Part shown: piece after piece, positions 8,197 to 17,100 of the stretch | Layout of the letters: each line of letters begins with the position of its first letter | Position numbering within the stretch: the first letter of the stretch is position 1 | Source: Nesterenkonia sp. E16_10 | Lineage (GTDB): Bacteria; Actinomycetota; Actinomycetes; Actinomycetales; Micrococcaceae | Direction of reading: 5' to 3' | Length of the DNA: 64,000 nucleotides | Assembly (NCBI RefSeq): GCF_017347085.1 | Contig: NZ_JADPSA010000002.1 | Coordinates: forward strand, 1 to 64,000 | The notes under the pieces: generated by a model | What the model was told of the DNA's origin: nothing | The model's database searches: none | The model's input: the letters and a program-made list of their open reading frames with translations, nothing else | Made by a program: the position numbers and the translations under genes

Positions 8197-9812
8197 CCAT
8201 GGCTCCTTGTCTCGATCGGCTCCGGCGGCGGCGCGGCTGCGCCGTCGTCCTCGGGTGCGGCCTCGGCATCCCCTCCGAGCTCCTGGGCGGCAGCGGTGTT
8301 GTGCTCCAGCGGGATGACCACGGTGAAGCGTGCCCCGACTCCGGGCGCGGAGTCCAGGTCCACCCGACCGCCGTGGGCGGCTGCGATCGCGGCCACGATC
8401 GGCAGTCCCAGCCCGGACCCCGGCTTGGTGGCGTCGGTGCGCCCGAAGCGCTCGAAGATGCGGTGCTGATCCTGCGCCGCGATCCCCTCGCCCTGATCCC
8501 GGACGAAGAGGCGCAGCTCCGCGGCGCTGCGCGCTGACCCCAGCGCAATCACCGATCCCGGCGCGGAGAACTTCACCGCGTTGGCCGCCAGCTGAAGCCA
8601 GGCCTGGGTGAGCCGCTCCCGGTCCACCCAGCCGGCGGCCTCGGCGCGGGACTCCACGATCCATCGGCGCGGCCCCAGGGCCAGCGCCTTGTCATAGACC
8701 TCATCGGTCAGGGTGCCGATGTCGGTGGGGGCGCGCTGGAGGAAGTCCGGCCGGCCGGCCTGCGCCAGGGTGGTGAGATCGTCGATCACGCGGTTCATCC
8801 GGCTGAGCTCATCAAGGGTCAGCTCCCGGGTGGAGGTGACGTCCTCGCGGTCACCGACGTCGAGGACCTCCAAGTGTCCGCGCACGATGGTCAGCGGGGT
8901 GCGCAGCTCGTGGCTCACGTCGTGGATCAGCTGGTCCTGCGCCTGGAAGGACTCCTGGAGCCGGTCGAGCATCTCGTTGACCGATTTGGTCATCTCGGCC
9001 AGATCGTCCTTGCCCGTCACCGGGATCCGCTCGGAGAGGTCCTCGCGGCCGATGTGCCGCGCCGAGGAGGCCAGCACACCGACCGGGTGCAGCAGCCGGC
9101 CGGCGATCGCGCCGCCGACCATGGCCACCACACCCAGGGACAGCAGCGCCACCGCCGCGTAGATGAGGAAACCCTCGGCGAACACGCGCTTCTCCGCAGC
9201 GATGTCATAGGCCATGACCAGCGCCCCCACCTGCGGCTCCTCCGCGGCGGAGTCCGCGGCCTCGGCGGCGAGGCCTCCCTGGACCGGCACGATCGCCGCG
9301 CGGTAGCTCGTGGTCTCGGTCTCGACGGTCACCACCGTGGCCCGGTCGCCGAGCGCATGCGGCTCCAGGGCGCGCATCAGCTGCCGATCCTCCTCCAGCC
9401 GCACCGGCGTCACCGGGGAGGTGTAGGCCACCTGTCCATCGACCAGACCCACGATGCCCTCGTTGCGGGTGGGGATGATCCGCTCCATCGCGGTGCGCAC
9501 CAGCTCCTCCGGGGAGCTGAACGGCTCGCCGGTGGAGGGGTCCACCCCGACCTCGTGCAGCACCCGGAACTGTTCGGCGTCGGCCGCCAGCTCGGCGTCG
9601 ATCCGGCCTTCGATCTGTGCCTGCTGTATGGCGAAGGCGGTGTAGCCAGAGACCGCGAGCGCCAACGCCGCGAGACCGATGACGGCGGTAAGGATCCGCG
9701 CCCGCACGTTCAGCCGGCCCGAACGCCAGGCGCGGGGCAGGCCGCGCCGCGGGACCGGGGCCTCGGCGGACTCCGGGCCTGAGTCGGCAGCGGGCTGGTG
9801 TGAGTGGCGCAT
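8193..9812 (-). CDS. Membrane sensor histidine kinase
   Basis: A 539-residue sensor. Two membrane helices (about 40-62 and 213-240) flank a roughly 150-residue extracellular sensor region, followed by HAMP (240-292), the HisKA domain with phospho-His301 in HDVSHELRTPL, and a C-terminal ATPase with DQGEGI and GSGLGLPIV. The tail after 510 is Ala/Asp/Pro-rich. The start ATG 9812 gives MRHSHQ; the open frame continues far upstream but lacks kinase-like sequence and overlaps the divergent gene. It precedes its response regulator in one operon. The signal is unknown. Confidence 0.92.
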   Translation of the reverse strand: MRHSHQPAADSGPESAEAPVPRRGLPRAWRSGRLNVRARILTAVIGLAALALAVSGYTAFAIQQAQIEGRIDAELAADAEQFRVLHEVGVDPSTGEPFSSPEELVRTAMERIIPTRNEGIVGLVDGQVAYTSPVTPVRLEEDRQLMRALEPHALGDRATVVTVETETTSYRAAIVPVQGGLAAEAADSAAEEPQVGALVMAYDIAAEKRVFAEGFLIYAAVALLSLGVVAMVGGAIAGRLLHPVGVLASSARHIGREDLSERIPVTGKDDLAEMTKSVNEMLDRLQESFQAQDQLIHDVSHELRTPLTIVRGHLEVLDVGDREDVTSTRELTLDELSRMNRVIDDLTTLAQAGRPDFLQRAPTDIGTLTDEVYDKALALGPRRWIVESRAEAAGWVDRERLTQAWLQLAANAVKFSAPGSVIALGSARSAAELRLFVRDQGEGIAAQDQHRIFERFGRTDATKPGSGLGLPIVAAIAAAHGGRVDLDSAPGVGARFTVVIPLEHNTAAAQELGGDAEAAPEDDGAAAPPPEPIETRSHG

Positions 9813-9821
9813 CACGTTCAG

Positions 9822-9833
9822 TTTCTCATTCAG
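9822..9833. promoter_or_regulatory. TTTCTCATTCAG half-site upstream of the kinase operon
   Basis: This element resembles half of the GATGAGA/TCTCATC palindrome and lies about 10 bp upstream of the kinase start. It may be an additional regulator contact or part of the leader. Confidence 0.3.
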
Positions 9834-9857
9834 TCCCGCCGCAAGCGGCGCTCCGCC

Positions 9858-9875
9858 GATGAGAGTTCTTTCATC
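9858..9875. promoter_or_regulatory. Palindromic operator-like site, copy 2 (divergent promoter)
   Basis: GATGAGAG-TT-CTTTCATC, a nearly perfect inverted repeat that matches the site at 6926-6943 at 15 of 18 positions. It sits in the 84-bp divergent region between the kinase operon (minus) and the phosphotransferase at 9897 (plus). For the plus gene it would lie near -39 to -22 if transcription starts at the ATG (CAGGAT as a weak -10). Autoregulation by the neighbouring response regulator is inferred. Confidence 0.6.
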
Positions 9876-9896
9876 TGGGTGCGGCAGGATGGCGGC

Positions 9897-11219
9897 ATGG
9901 CTGAGCATGAGCTGCGCGGGGATCTGCTGGGGGTGCTTCGCGGCCCCGAGGCCGAGACCCTGCTGCGGCAGTCCCTGGAGACCTCCGGCATGAGGATGCG
10001 CGGCTGGGAGCTGGAGCAGATCCACCCCCGGTCCGGCGCCGAGGTCTCGGCGCGCTACCGGGTGCGGTGCGCGGTGCCTGACGCTGATGCAGGGGCCCGG
10101 CCGCCCGGGCAGCCCGATCCCACCGACCCCATCGAGCTCGCCCGCCTGGGCGAGTCCGCCGAGCTGACCATCGTGGCCAGCACCGTGGAGCTGACCCCGC
10201 AGCAGCGCTCCCACATGGGTGCGGTCCGGGCTGACTCCTCTCAGGGCACGGTGCACCTGTGGGTGCATCCGGTGGACCCGGAGCTGCCGGGCCTCCTCGT
10301 GGTGGAACGTCCCGCCGCCGGCGGAGAGGGTCACCACGCCACCGAGCTGGAGTCGCGACTCGGCCGGGTGCTCGGCGAGCAGTGCCGGCTGCAGAGCCTC
10401 CAGATGCTGGTGCTGCGCCCGCTGCGCCGCGCCGTCTACCGCGCGGTGGTGGTCTCGGCCCGGGGCCAGCGCGCGGTCTACCTGAAGGTGGTCAGACCCG
10501 CCCGGGCCCAGCAGCTGCTGGCGCGCCACGGCTGTTCCGAGCTGATCCCCGCCGTTGCCGATGCCGGGGACGGAATTCTGGTGCTCGACCAGGCCCCGGG
10601 GCTGGCGCTGACCAGTCTCCTCTACCGGCCCACCGCCCCAGCCGACGTCGTCCTGCCCGATCCTCAGGTGCTGATCTCCGCACTGGAGACGCTGCGCCCA
10701 GGGACCCTCGGGATGCCGCCCCGGGTGCCGCCGGCACAGCGGCTCGACGCCCTGGCGGCCTCCGCCGTCGCAGCCGGCGCCGATCGGCACCGAGTCCAGC
10801 AGCTTCGCGGTCGGATCGGCTCAGGACTGCGCGAGAGACCGGGACCGGTGGTGCCCACGCACGGGGACTTCCACCCGGCGAACCTGTTCCTGGACCAGAC
10901 GGGTCGGCACCCGACCGGTCTCATCGATGCCGACACGGTGGGGCCGGGATACCGGGTCGATGACCTCGCCACGATGCTCGGGCATCTGCTGACGCTGCCG
11001 AGCTTCGACGCCCAGGGGTATGCGGCCGTGCCGGAGTTCGCGCGGCGCTTCCACGTGCACGCTCTGCTCCACGCGGACCGTCAGGACCTCGGTGCGCGGA
11101 CTGCTGCGGTGCTGCTCTCGCTGCTGCCGGGTGCACACAGCGCCGATCAGCGTGAACACCACCTGCACTGGGCGGAGACGCTGCTGGGGCGGTTCAGTCC
11201 TGAGGATCCGCCTCGCTGA
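9897..11219 (+). CDS. Phosphotransferase-family protein (canonical APH loop)
   Basis: A 440-residue protein whose C-terminal half is APH-like: catalytic loop HGDFHPAN (His322, Asp324, Asn329) and metal ligand Asp344 in LIDADTVG. Unlike the two kinases at 4670 and 5851, the loop Asn is present. The N-terminal 200 residues are less typical and may bind substrate. ATG 9897 is chosen over the upstream in-frame ATG at 9804, since the earlier part would encode the regulatory palindrome. It is divergent from the two-component operon and shares its control region, so it may be part of that regulon. Its 3' end overlaps the convergent membrane-protein gene by 26 bp. Confidence 0.78.
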   Translation: MAEHELRGDLLGVLRGPEAETLLRQSLETSGMRMRGWELEQIHPRSGAEVSARYRVRCAVPDADAGARPPGQPDPTDPIELARLGESAELTIVASTVELTPQQRSHMGAVRADSSQGTVHLWVHPVDPELPGLLVVERPAAGGEGHHATELESRLGRVLGEQCRLQSLQMLVLRPLRRAVYRAVVVSARGQRAVYLKVVRPARAQQLLARHGCSELIPAVADAGDGILVLDQAPGLALTSLLYRPTAPADVVLPDPQVLISALETLRPGTLGMPPRVPPAQRLDALAASAVAAGADRHRVQQLRGRIGSGLRERPGPVVPTHGDFHPANLFLDQTGRHPTGLIDADTVGPGYRVDDLATMLGHLLTLPSFDAQGYAAVPEFARRFHVHALLHADRQDLGARTAAVLLSLLPGAHSADQREHHLHWAETLLGRFSPEDPPR

Positions 11220-11646
11220 GCCAGACCTGGGTGGGCCGGATGAAGAGCAGCACCAGCGCCACGGCGGCGGGCACCAGGAAGGCGAGCCCGATCAGGCTGG
11301 CGCCTCCGGAGAAGAAGCTGAAGGAGAGCACCACGATCAGGAGCTGCAACACCATCGCGGGGGTGCGGGCGCCCTGGACCCCGAGGAAGATTCTGAAGCC
11401 GAGCACCACCAGGATCAGTCCGAAGAGCACATAGAGCACCACCAGGGCGATCTGGCCCGCTGTGTCGAGCACCTGGGGCGGGGAGGCCACGGCGCTGGCG
11501 ATGGTGCTGAAGGCCACGGCCAGGCCTTGGACGAAGAGGATCAGAAAGATCACCCACACGGCCAGCGGACGGGGTCGCGCCTGGACGAAGCGGCGCGGCG
11601 GCCGAGGGGCGTTGAAATCCGGCTGGACGGAGTCTTCTGGGGCCAT
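11194..11646 (-). CDS. Small integral membrane protein, unknown function
   Basis: A 150-residue protein with a short charged N-terminus (PRPPRRFVQARPRP) and about four hydrophobic helices, for example LAVWVIFLILFVQGLAVAFS (near 32-52), IALVVLYVLFGLILVVLGF and LIGLAFLVPAAVALVLLFI. ATG 11646 gives MAPEDSVQPDF; the frame also continues 16 codons upstream, but those residues look non-coding. No recognisable domain. It is convergent with, and overlaps, the phosphotransferase gene. Positive residues before helix 1 predict a cytosolic N-terminus. Confidence 0.65.
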   Translation of the reverse strand: MAPEDSVQPDFNAPRPPRRFVQARPRPLAVWVIFLILFVQGLAVAFSTIASAVASPPQVLDTAGQIALVVLYVLFGLILVVLGFRIFLGVQGARTPAMVLQLLIVVLSFSFFSGGASLIGLAFLVPAAVALVLLFIRPTQVWLSEADPQD

Positions 11647-12065
11647 AGCTCCATTGAACCACCCGGGGGCCGCGGGCAGGACCGCAGCCCTCACTCCGCC
11701 GGTTTCCTAAGCCAACCCGCTGACCTGGAGCTTCTCCGAAGCCTGAGAATTCTGTGACAAAGTACACACTGTTTCGCGGCCATTTCCGTAGTGCGAACTC
11801 TTGTTTGCCAGCAGTTAACATGCCAGCCTTGATTGCGTACTTATTCGGGATGGCAGGAAACCTCACCCGAGGCCTGGAACCGTACAGCAGTCCAGGCACT
11901 GCGGATCGTCAGAACCGTGGAACATTCTGTCGCCTGGAAGCGGATGAGACTCCGTGGAGACTCATGCACGAGCACCTCATAGCGGGGCTCGGTCGTGGAC
12001 TTGCCGCTGAATGCCCAATGACCCGAACATCGGCGCCCACGAGGCGCCCTAGGAGTAGTGATCCC
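11647..12065 (+). promoter_or_regulatory. Long leader/promoter region of whiB1
   Basis: This 419-bp gap has no convincing gene. 11740-11850 is clearly richer in A+T than its surroundings, as expected for a promoter region. It contains the CRP-like site (11753-11768) and a hairpin at 11944-11965 (ATGAG-A-CTCC / GGAG-A-CTCAT around GT). AGGAG at 12051-12055 is the Shine-Dalgarno site. An in-frame reading upstream of whiB1 exists but does not resemble WhiB N-termini. Confidence 0.5.
11753..11768. promoter_or_regulatory. CRP/GlxR-like site upstream of whiB1
   Basis: TGTGACAAAGTACACA matches the CRP-family consensus TGTGA-N6-TCACA with one mismatch in the right half. It lies about 300 bp before whiB1, in an AT-richer stretch. 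In mycobacteria whiB1 is known to be controlled by the cAMP receptor protein; the assignment here is by analogy. Confidence 0.45.
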
Positions 12066-12314
12066 ATGGATTGGCGCAGCCGAGCAGCCTGCCTGGACAA
12101 GGACCCTGAGCTTTTCTTCCCCGTCGGCAACACCGGACCGGCCCTGCTTCAGATCGAAGAGGCCAAGAGCGTCTGCCGCAGATGTCCCGTGATGGACACC
12201 TGCCTGCAGTGGGCGCTGGAGACCGGTCAGGACTCAGGTGTCTGGGGCGGGATGAGCGAGGACGAGCGCCGGGCGCTCAAGCGTCGGGCCGCGCGCGCTC
12301 GCCGCGCCTCCTGA
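12066..12314 (+). CDS. whiB1: WhiB1-type iron-sulfur transcription factor
   Basis: An 82-residue Wbl protein. The four cluster ligands are Cys9, Cys37, Cys40 and Cys46, followed by the G[VI]WGG turn (residues 58-62) and a basic C-terminal tail (RRALKRRAARARR) for DNA binding. The N-terminus MDWRSRAAC and the run DPELFFPVGN closely match WhiB1 of mycobacteria. WhiB1 carries a nitric-oxide-sensitive 4Fe-4S cluster and binds region 4 of the primary sigma factor. ATG 12066 has AGGAG 10 bases upstream. Only four bases separate it from the convergent pdtaS gene, the same pairing as in mycobacteria. Confidence 0.96.
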   Translation: MDWRSRAACLDKDPELFFPVGNTGPALLQIEEAKSVCRRCPVMDTCLQWALETGQDSGVWGGMSEDERRALKRRAARARRAS

Positions 12315-12318
12315 GGCC

Positions 12319-14082
12319 TCACCCTCCAGTCTTCATCGACGCGGCGAGGATCGGCGCACGGAGCTTCACCCGTGTCCCGGCCCTCGCCGTTTCTGTGCCC
12401 GGCTCTGGGTCGGACCCGCCCTCGGCGCCGGTCCCGGCACCGCCCTGGGTCCCGCCCTCGGCCGGTCCGCTCGCGGTCTCCCATTCGATGGATCCGGAGA
12501 GCTCTCCGCGGACCAGGGTGCGCACGATCTGCAGCCCCAGGCCGGGTTCCCATTCCTGCTCTGGCAGCCCCACGCCGTCGTCGGTGAGCTCCAGCTCCAG
12601 GCGCTGACGTCCGGCGGCGTCGGAATGGCGCTGCACGCTCATGCTCACGTGCAGCTCCCGGCGCGCGGGATCCGGGCCGAAGCCGTGCTCCACCGCGTTG
12701 GCGACGATCTCGGTGATCACCAGCGCCAGCGGGGTGACCATATCGGGGGGAAGCTGCCCGAAGCTGCCCTCCAGCGCGGTGATCACCTGCCGGTCCGACT
12801 GCGCCATCTCCGCGGCCAGGCGGAGCTGGCGGCGCATCAGCTCATCGACGTCCACCGTCTCTTCGAGTCCCTTGGAGAGCGAGTCGTGGACCATCGCGAT
12901 GGTCTCCACCCGGCGCATCGCCCGACGCAGGCCCTCCCGACCCTCCTGCGAGTCCATCCGTCGCGACTGCATCCGCAGCAGCGCCGAGACGGTCTGCAGG
13001 TTGTTCTTCACCCGATGATGGATCTCCTTGATCGTGGCGTCCTTGCTCATCAGCTGCTTGTCCCGGCGGCGCAGCTCCGTCACATCGCGGCAGAGCACCA
13101 GCGCGGCGAAGCGCTCTCCGCCGCGGGCCTCGCGCGCGCCGCGGCTCGAGGTCGGCGGCGCAGGCGCCGCAGCGGTATGCGCGAAGGTCGGCACGGAGGA
13201 CGCGAAGTCATCCCCGTTGTCGAAGCAGCCCAGGTCAGAGGGCATCACCCCGGTCATCATGGAGGCGCGGGAGGGCGCGCAGAGCGGGATCGAGCGCAGC
13301 GTCACCGCGGCCCCGTGGGCCTCCAGCTCGGCCCGCATCGCGCGTCGCCCGGTGAGCATCATCGGCCGAGACTCATCCACGGCCACCCCGGTGGCGCGCT
13401 GCAGCTCGGACCCGATGCCGGCCAGCGAGCGTCCTTCCAGGGTGTCCGAGACGCCCAGGCGCAGCAGCGCCGAGACCGCATTGGGCGAAGCGAAGGTGAT
13501 CCGGCCCTCGACGTCGAGGCGCAGCAGCCCGTCGCCCACCCGTGGGGCTCCGCCGTAGCCGGTGAACTCCTGGCTCGCGTCGGGCCAGCGTCCTTCGGCC
13601 ACCATGACCAGCAGATCCTCGGCGCAGCGCCGGTAGGTCAGCTCCAGCCGGGAGGGGCTGCGCATCGCGGCCACCGCGAAATGCAGCGTGATCACCCCGA
13701 CCGTGCGACCGCGATGGATCAGCGGGATGGCCTGGACCCGCATCCGCGCCGGGGAGGGCTGACCCTGGTCCGAGGAGTTCGTCTCCACCTGGGAGGTCCA
13801 GGCCCGCTCCACCATCGGTTTGAGATCGGCCCGGATCCGGTCCCCGACCACGTCCCGGTGGATCAGGGTCTGCGTGGTCGAGGGGCGAGCCTGCGCGAGT
13901 GCGATGAAGGACCGCTCCTCCGAGGAGAGGAACCCCTCCTCGGTGTGTGGGAACCACAGCACCACGTCGGAGAACGCCAGGTCCGAGAGCAGCTGCCAGT
14001 CCCCCACCAGGGCATGCAGCCACTCCACGTCATCCTTGGAGAGGTGACGGTGCCCGACGAGCGGGTCCTGGAAGACGGCCAT
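12319..14082 (-). CDS. pdtaS: PdtaS-like cytosolic histidine kinase (GAF-PAS-HisKA_2)
   Basis: A 587-residue soluble kinase. The N-terminal GAF-like region (about 20-165) and a PAS domain (about 185-335) precede HisKA_2 with His355-His356 in IKEIHHRVKNNLQ and a C-terminal ATPase (440-587) with ITEIVANAVEHGF. No membrane helix. Such kinases signal to ANTAR-type RNA-binding regulators (PdtaR in mycobacteria); no PdtaR gene lies here. Two insertions stand out: about 50 residues in the PAS domain (270-322, Ala/Pro/Gly-rich) and a Gly/Glu-rich stretch near 540-570 in the ATPase. It is convergent with whiB1. Confidence 0.9.
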   Translation of the reverse strand: MAVFQDPLVGHRHLSKDDVEWLHALVGDWQLLSDLAFSDVVLWFPHTEEGFLSSEERSFIALAQARPSTTQTLIHRDVVGDRIRADLKPMVERAWTSQVETNSSDQGQPSPARMRVQAIPLIHRGRTVGVITLHFAVAAMRSPSRLELTYRRCAEDLLVMVAEGRWPDASQEFTGYGGAPRVGDGLLRLDVEGRITFASPNAVSALLRLGVSDTLEGRSLAGIGSELQRATGVAVDESRPMMLTGRRAMRAELEAHGAAVTLRSIPLCAPSRASMMTGVMPSDLGCFDNGDDFASSVPTFAHTAAAPAPPTSSRGAREARGGERFAALVLCRDVTELRRRDKQLMSKDATIKEIHHRVKNNLQTVSALLRMQSRRMDSQEGREGLRRAMRRVETIAMVHDSLSKGLEETVDVDELMRRQLRLAAEMAQSDRQVITALEGSFGQLPPDMVTPLALVITEIVANAVEHGFGPDPARRELHVSMSVQRHSDAAGRQRLELELTDDGVGLPEQEWEPGLGLQIVRTLVRGELSGSIEWETASGPAEGGTQGGAGTGAEGGSDPEPGTETARAGTRVKLRAPILAASMKTGG

Positions 14083-14108
14083 CTCAGGGCTCCTCGGTGC
14101 AGGCGGCG

Positions 14109-14138
14109 GTGCTGGTCAAGACGCTGCTGGTCAAGACG
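14109..14138. repeat. 15-bp tandem duplication between gdh and pdtaS
   Basis: TGCTGGTCAAGACG occurs twice head to tail in the 93-bp spacer, followed at 14141-14152 by the 12-bp palindrome GCCGTGCACGGC. It lies between the gdh stop and the pdtaS start, both on the minus strand; it may serve as a termination or spacing element. Confidence 0.5.
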
Positions 14139-14175
14139 GTGCCGTGCACGGCGGTGCCCAGACAACGACGTCGGC

Positions 14176-17100
14176 TCATGAGTCCACCAGCCCGCGCAGG
14201 TGCCGCAGCAGCACGGTCAGCGAGGCGATGTTGTCATCGGCGAGCGCGTCCACCTCGGCGACGAGCTTCTCGGCCCGCGCCAGCTTGGCTCCGTTGGCCT
14301 GCTTCCACTCCTCGAGCCGCTGCTCGGGAGCGGTCTCGCTGGAGGTGGTGCGCAGCACCGTGCTGGTGATCTCGGCCATCGCCCCGTAGAGCTCGTCCCG
14401 CTGGGCGCCGCGGGCCAGGGCCTGCCATTTGTCCTCACGGGGCAGGTTGGTGATCCGGTTCAGCAGCGAGTCTGCGCTGAAGTCGGCGTAGACCGCGTAG
14501 TAGACCCCGGCGACCTCGCGGGAGTCCAGCTCGAGGTCCCGGGCCAGGGTGGCGATGTCGAGCAGCGAGAACGCCTCGAAGAGCTGTGAGACCCAGGTCG
14601 CGAGCTGGGCGGGCATGCCCGACTCCAGTGCCTCCTCGTGGAGCCGTTCGACCCGTTCGCGGTCCTCCCCGCGCAGGTAGCTGGCGAGATCGCCGTAGAG
14701 CGGGGAGATATGGTCTGCGTAGGTCGCGACGTCCTCGCGGACCGAGGTGCCGCGGCTGACATGGTTGATGAACCAGCGCACCGCGCGGTCCAACAGCCGG
14801 CGCATGTCCCGGTAGGTGTTGGCCCAGGCGTCCCGGTCGAAGCTGACCGGCAGTTCACGCATGGCGTCGTCGAAGTCCTCCAGGGCGAAGAGCTCGCGCA
14901 CTGCCACGAAGGACCGGACCACCTGTTCCTCGGCGGCGAAGGTCTCCTCGATGGCACGGAACACGAAGGTGGCCCCGCCGACGTTGATCACGTCGTTGGC
15001 CACCACGTTGCCGATGATCTCGCGGTGCAGCGGGTGACGGGCGAGCTGATCGGAGAACCGTTCGCGCAGCGGTGCCGGGAAATACTGCTCGAGCGTGACC
15101 CCGAACCAGTCGTCATCAGGCACCGAGTTCTCCACCAGGGCCGCCTTGAGCTGGATCTTCGCATAGGCGGCGAGCACCGAGAGTTCCGGTGAGGTGAGGA
15201 TCCGCTGCTTGTTCGCGGCGCGTTCCTCGAAGACCCCATCGGTGGGCAGCACCTCGAGCTCCCGGTCCAGCCCCACGGTGTCCTCCAGCCAGCTGATCAG
15301 CCGCTGGAAGCTGGGCGACCACTCGCCCACCCGGTGCCGGTCGGTCATCAGCAGCATGTTCTGGTCCCGGTTGGTCTCCAGCACCAGCGCGGCCACGTCC
15401 TCGGTCATCGAGCTGAGCAGCTCGCTGCGCTCGTCCACCTCGAGATGACCCGATTCCACCAGCTGGTCGATCAGGATCTTGATGTTGACCTCGTGGTCGG
15501 AGCAGTCCACTCCGGCCGAGTTGTCGATGGCGTCGGTGTTCAGCAGCACCCCGTTCTGGGCTGCCTCGATCCGCCCGGCCTGGGTGAGTCCCAGGTTGCC
15601 GCCCTCGCCGACCACCCGGGCGCGCAGCGCCGCGCCGTCGACCCTGATGGCGTTGTTCGCGCGATCCCCGACCTGCTCGTGGGTCTCGGTGGAGGCCTTC
15701 ACGTAGGTGCCGATGCCGCCGTTGTAGAACAGGTCCACCGGCGCCTTCAGCAGCGCGTTGATCAGCTCCGGAGGCGTGAGCTGCTGCGCGTCGGGAAGGT
15801 CGAAGCGGCGCCGCATCTCCTCGGTGACCTCGATGGTCTTCGCGGTACGTGAGAAGACCCCGCCGCCGGCAGAGATCAGGTCCAGGTTGTACTCGCTCCA
15901 GCCGGAGCGCTGGGCGGCGAAGAGCCGCTGCCGTTCGGCGAAGCTGGCCGCGGCGTCGGGGTCCGGGTCGATGAAGATGTGCAGATGGTTGAACGCCGCG
16001 ACCAGTCGGATGTGCTCGGAGAGCAGCATCCCGTTGCCGAAGACGTCTCCGCCCATGTCTCCGATGCCCATGACGGTGAAGTCCTCGCGCTGGGTGTCCA
16101 GACCGAGCTCGGAGAAGTGTGACTTCACCGATTCCCAGGCGCCCCGGGCGGTGATGCCCATGGCCTTGTGGTCGTAGCCCACCGACCCGCCGGAGGCGAA
16201 GGCGTCGCCGAGCCAATGCCCGTATTCCTTGCTGATCGCGTTCGCGGTGTCGGAGAACGTGGCGGTGCCCTTATCGGCGGCGACCACGAGGTAGGCGTCG
16301 TCTCCGTCGTGGCGCACGACCCGCTCGGGATGGGTGATGACCATCTGTCCGTCGCGTTCGCTCTGGTTGTCGGTGATGTCCAGCAGCGCCCGGATGAAGA
16401 TCTTGTAGGCTTCCTGGCCGGCCTGCGACCACGCCGCGCGGTCGGCCGCCGGGTCGGGAAGCTGCTTCGGGAAGAAGCCTCCCTTGGCCCCCGAGGGGAC
16501 GATCACCGCGTTCTTCGCCATCTGCGCCTTGACCAGTCCCAGGACCTCGGTGCGGAAGTCCTCACGTCGGTCGGACCAGCGCAGGCCGCCGCGGGCGACC
16601 TTGGCGAAGCGCAGGTGCACCCCTTCCACCAGGGGCGAGTAGACCCAGATCTCGTGGGCCGGGCGAGGTGCGGGTGCCGCGTCGATGGTTGCCGGGGTCA
16701 GCTTCAGCGAGAGCCAGTCTCGGTCCTGGTAGAGGTTGGTGCGCTGCGTGGAGTCGATCAGGTTCAGCAGGGCGCTGAGCACCCGGTCCGCGTCCAGCGT
16801 GCGGACCTGCTCCAGCGCTTCGGTGACCCGCTCACGCGCGGCGGCGCTGAGCTGTTCCCGGTCACCGTCGAGGTCGGGGTCGAAGCGGGCCTCGAAATAG
16901 TCCACCAGGGCGGTGGCCATCTCGGGGTTGGCCAGCAGCGACTCCGCCACGAAGCTGTAGGAGTTGGTGCTCCCGAGCTGGCGGTAGTACTTCGCATAGG
17001 CGCGCAGCACGGTCACGCTGCGGATGCTCAGGCTCAGGCGCAGCACCAGCTGGGAGAAGATGTCCGATTCGGCCCGGCCGATCAGGACCTGCTGGTAGGC

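Noticed and set aside
12625-14181. A 518-codon open frame antisense to pdtaS
   Set aside because: The kinase on the minus strand has complete GAF, PAS and HisKA_2 motifs; the antisense frame is His/Arg/Gly-rich without motifs.
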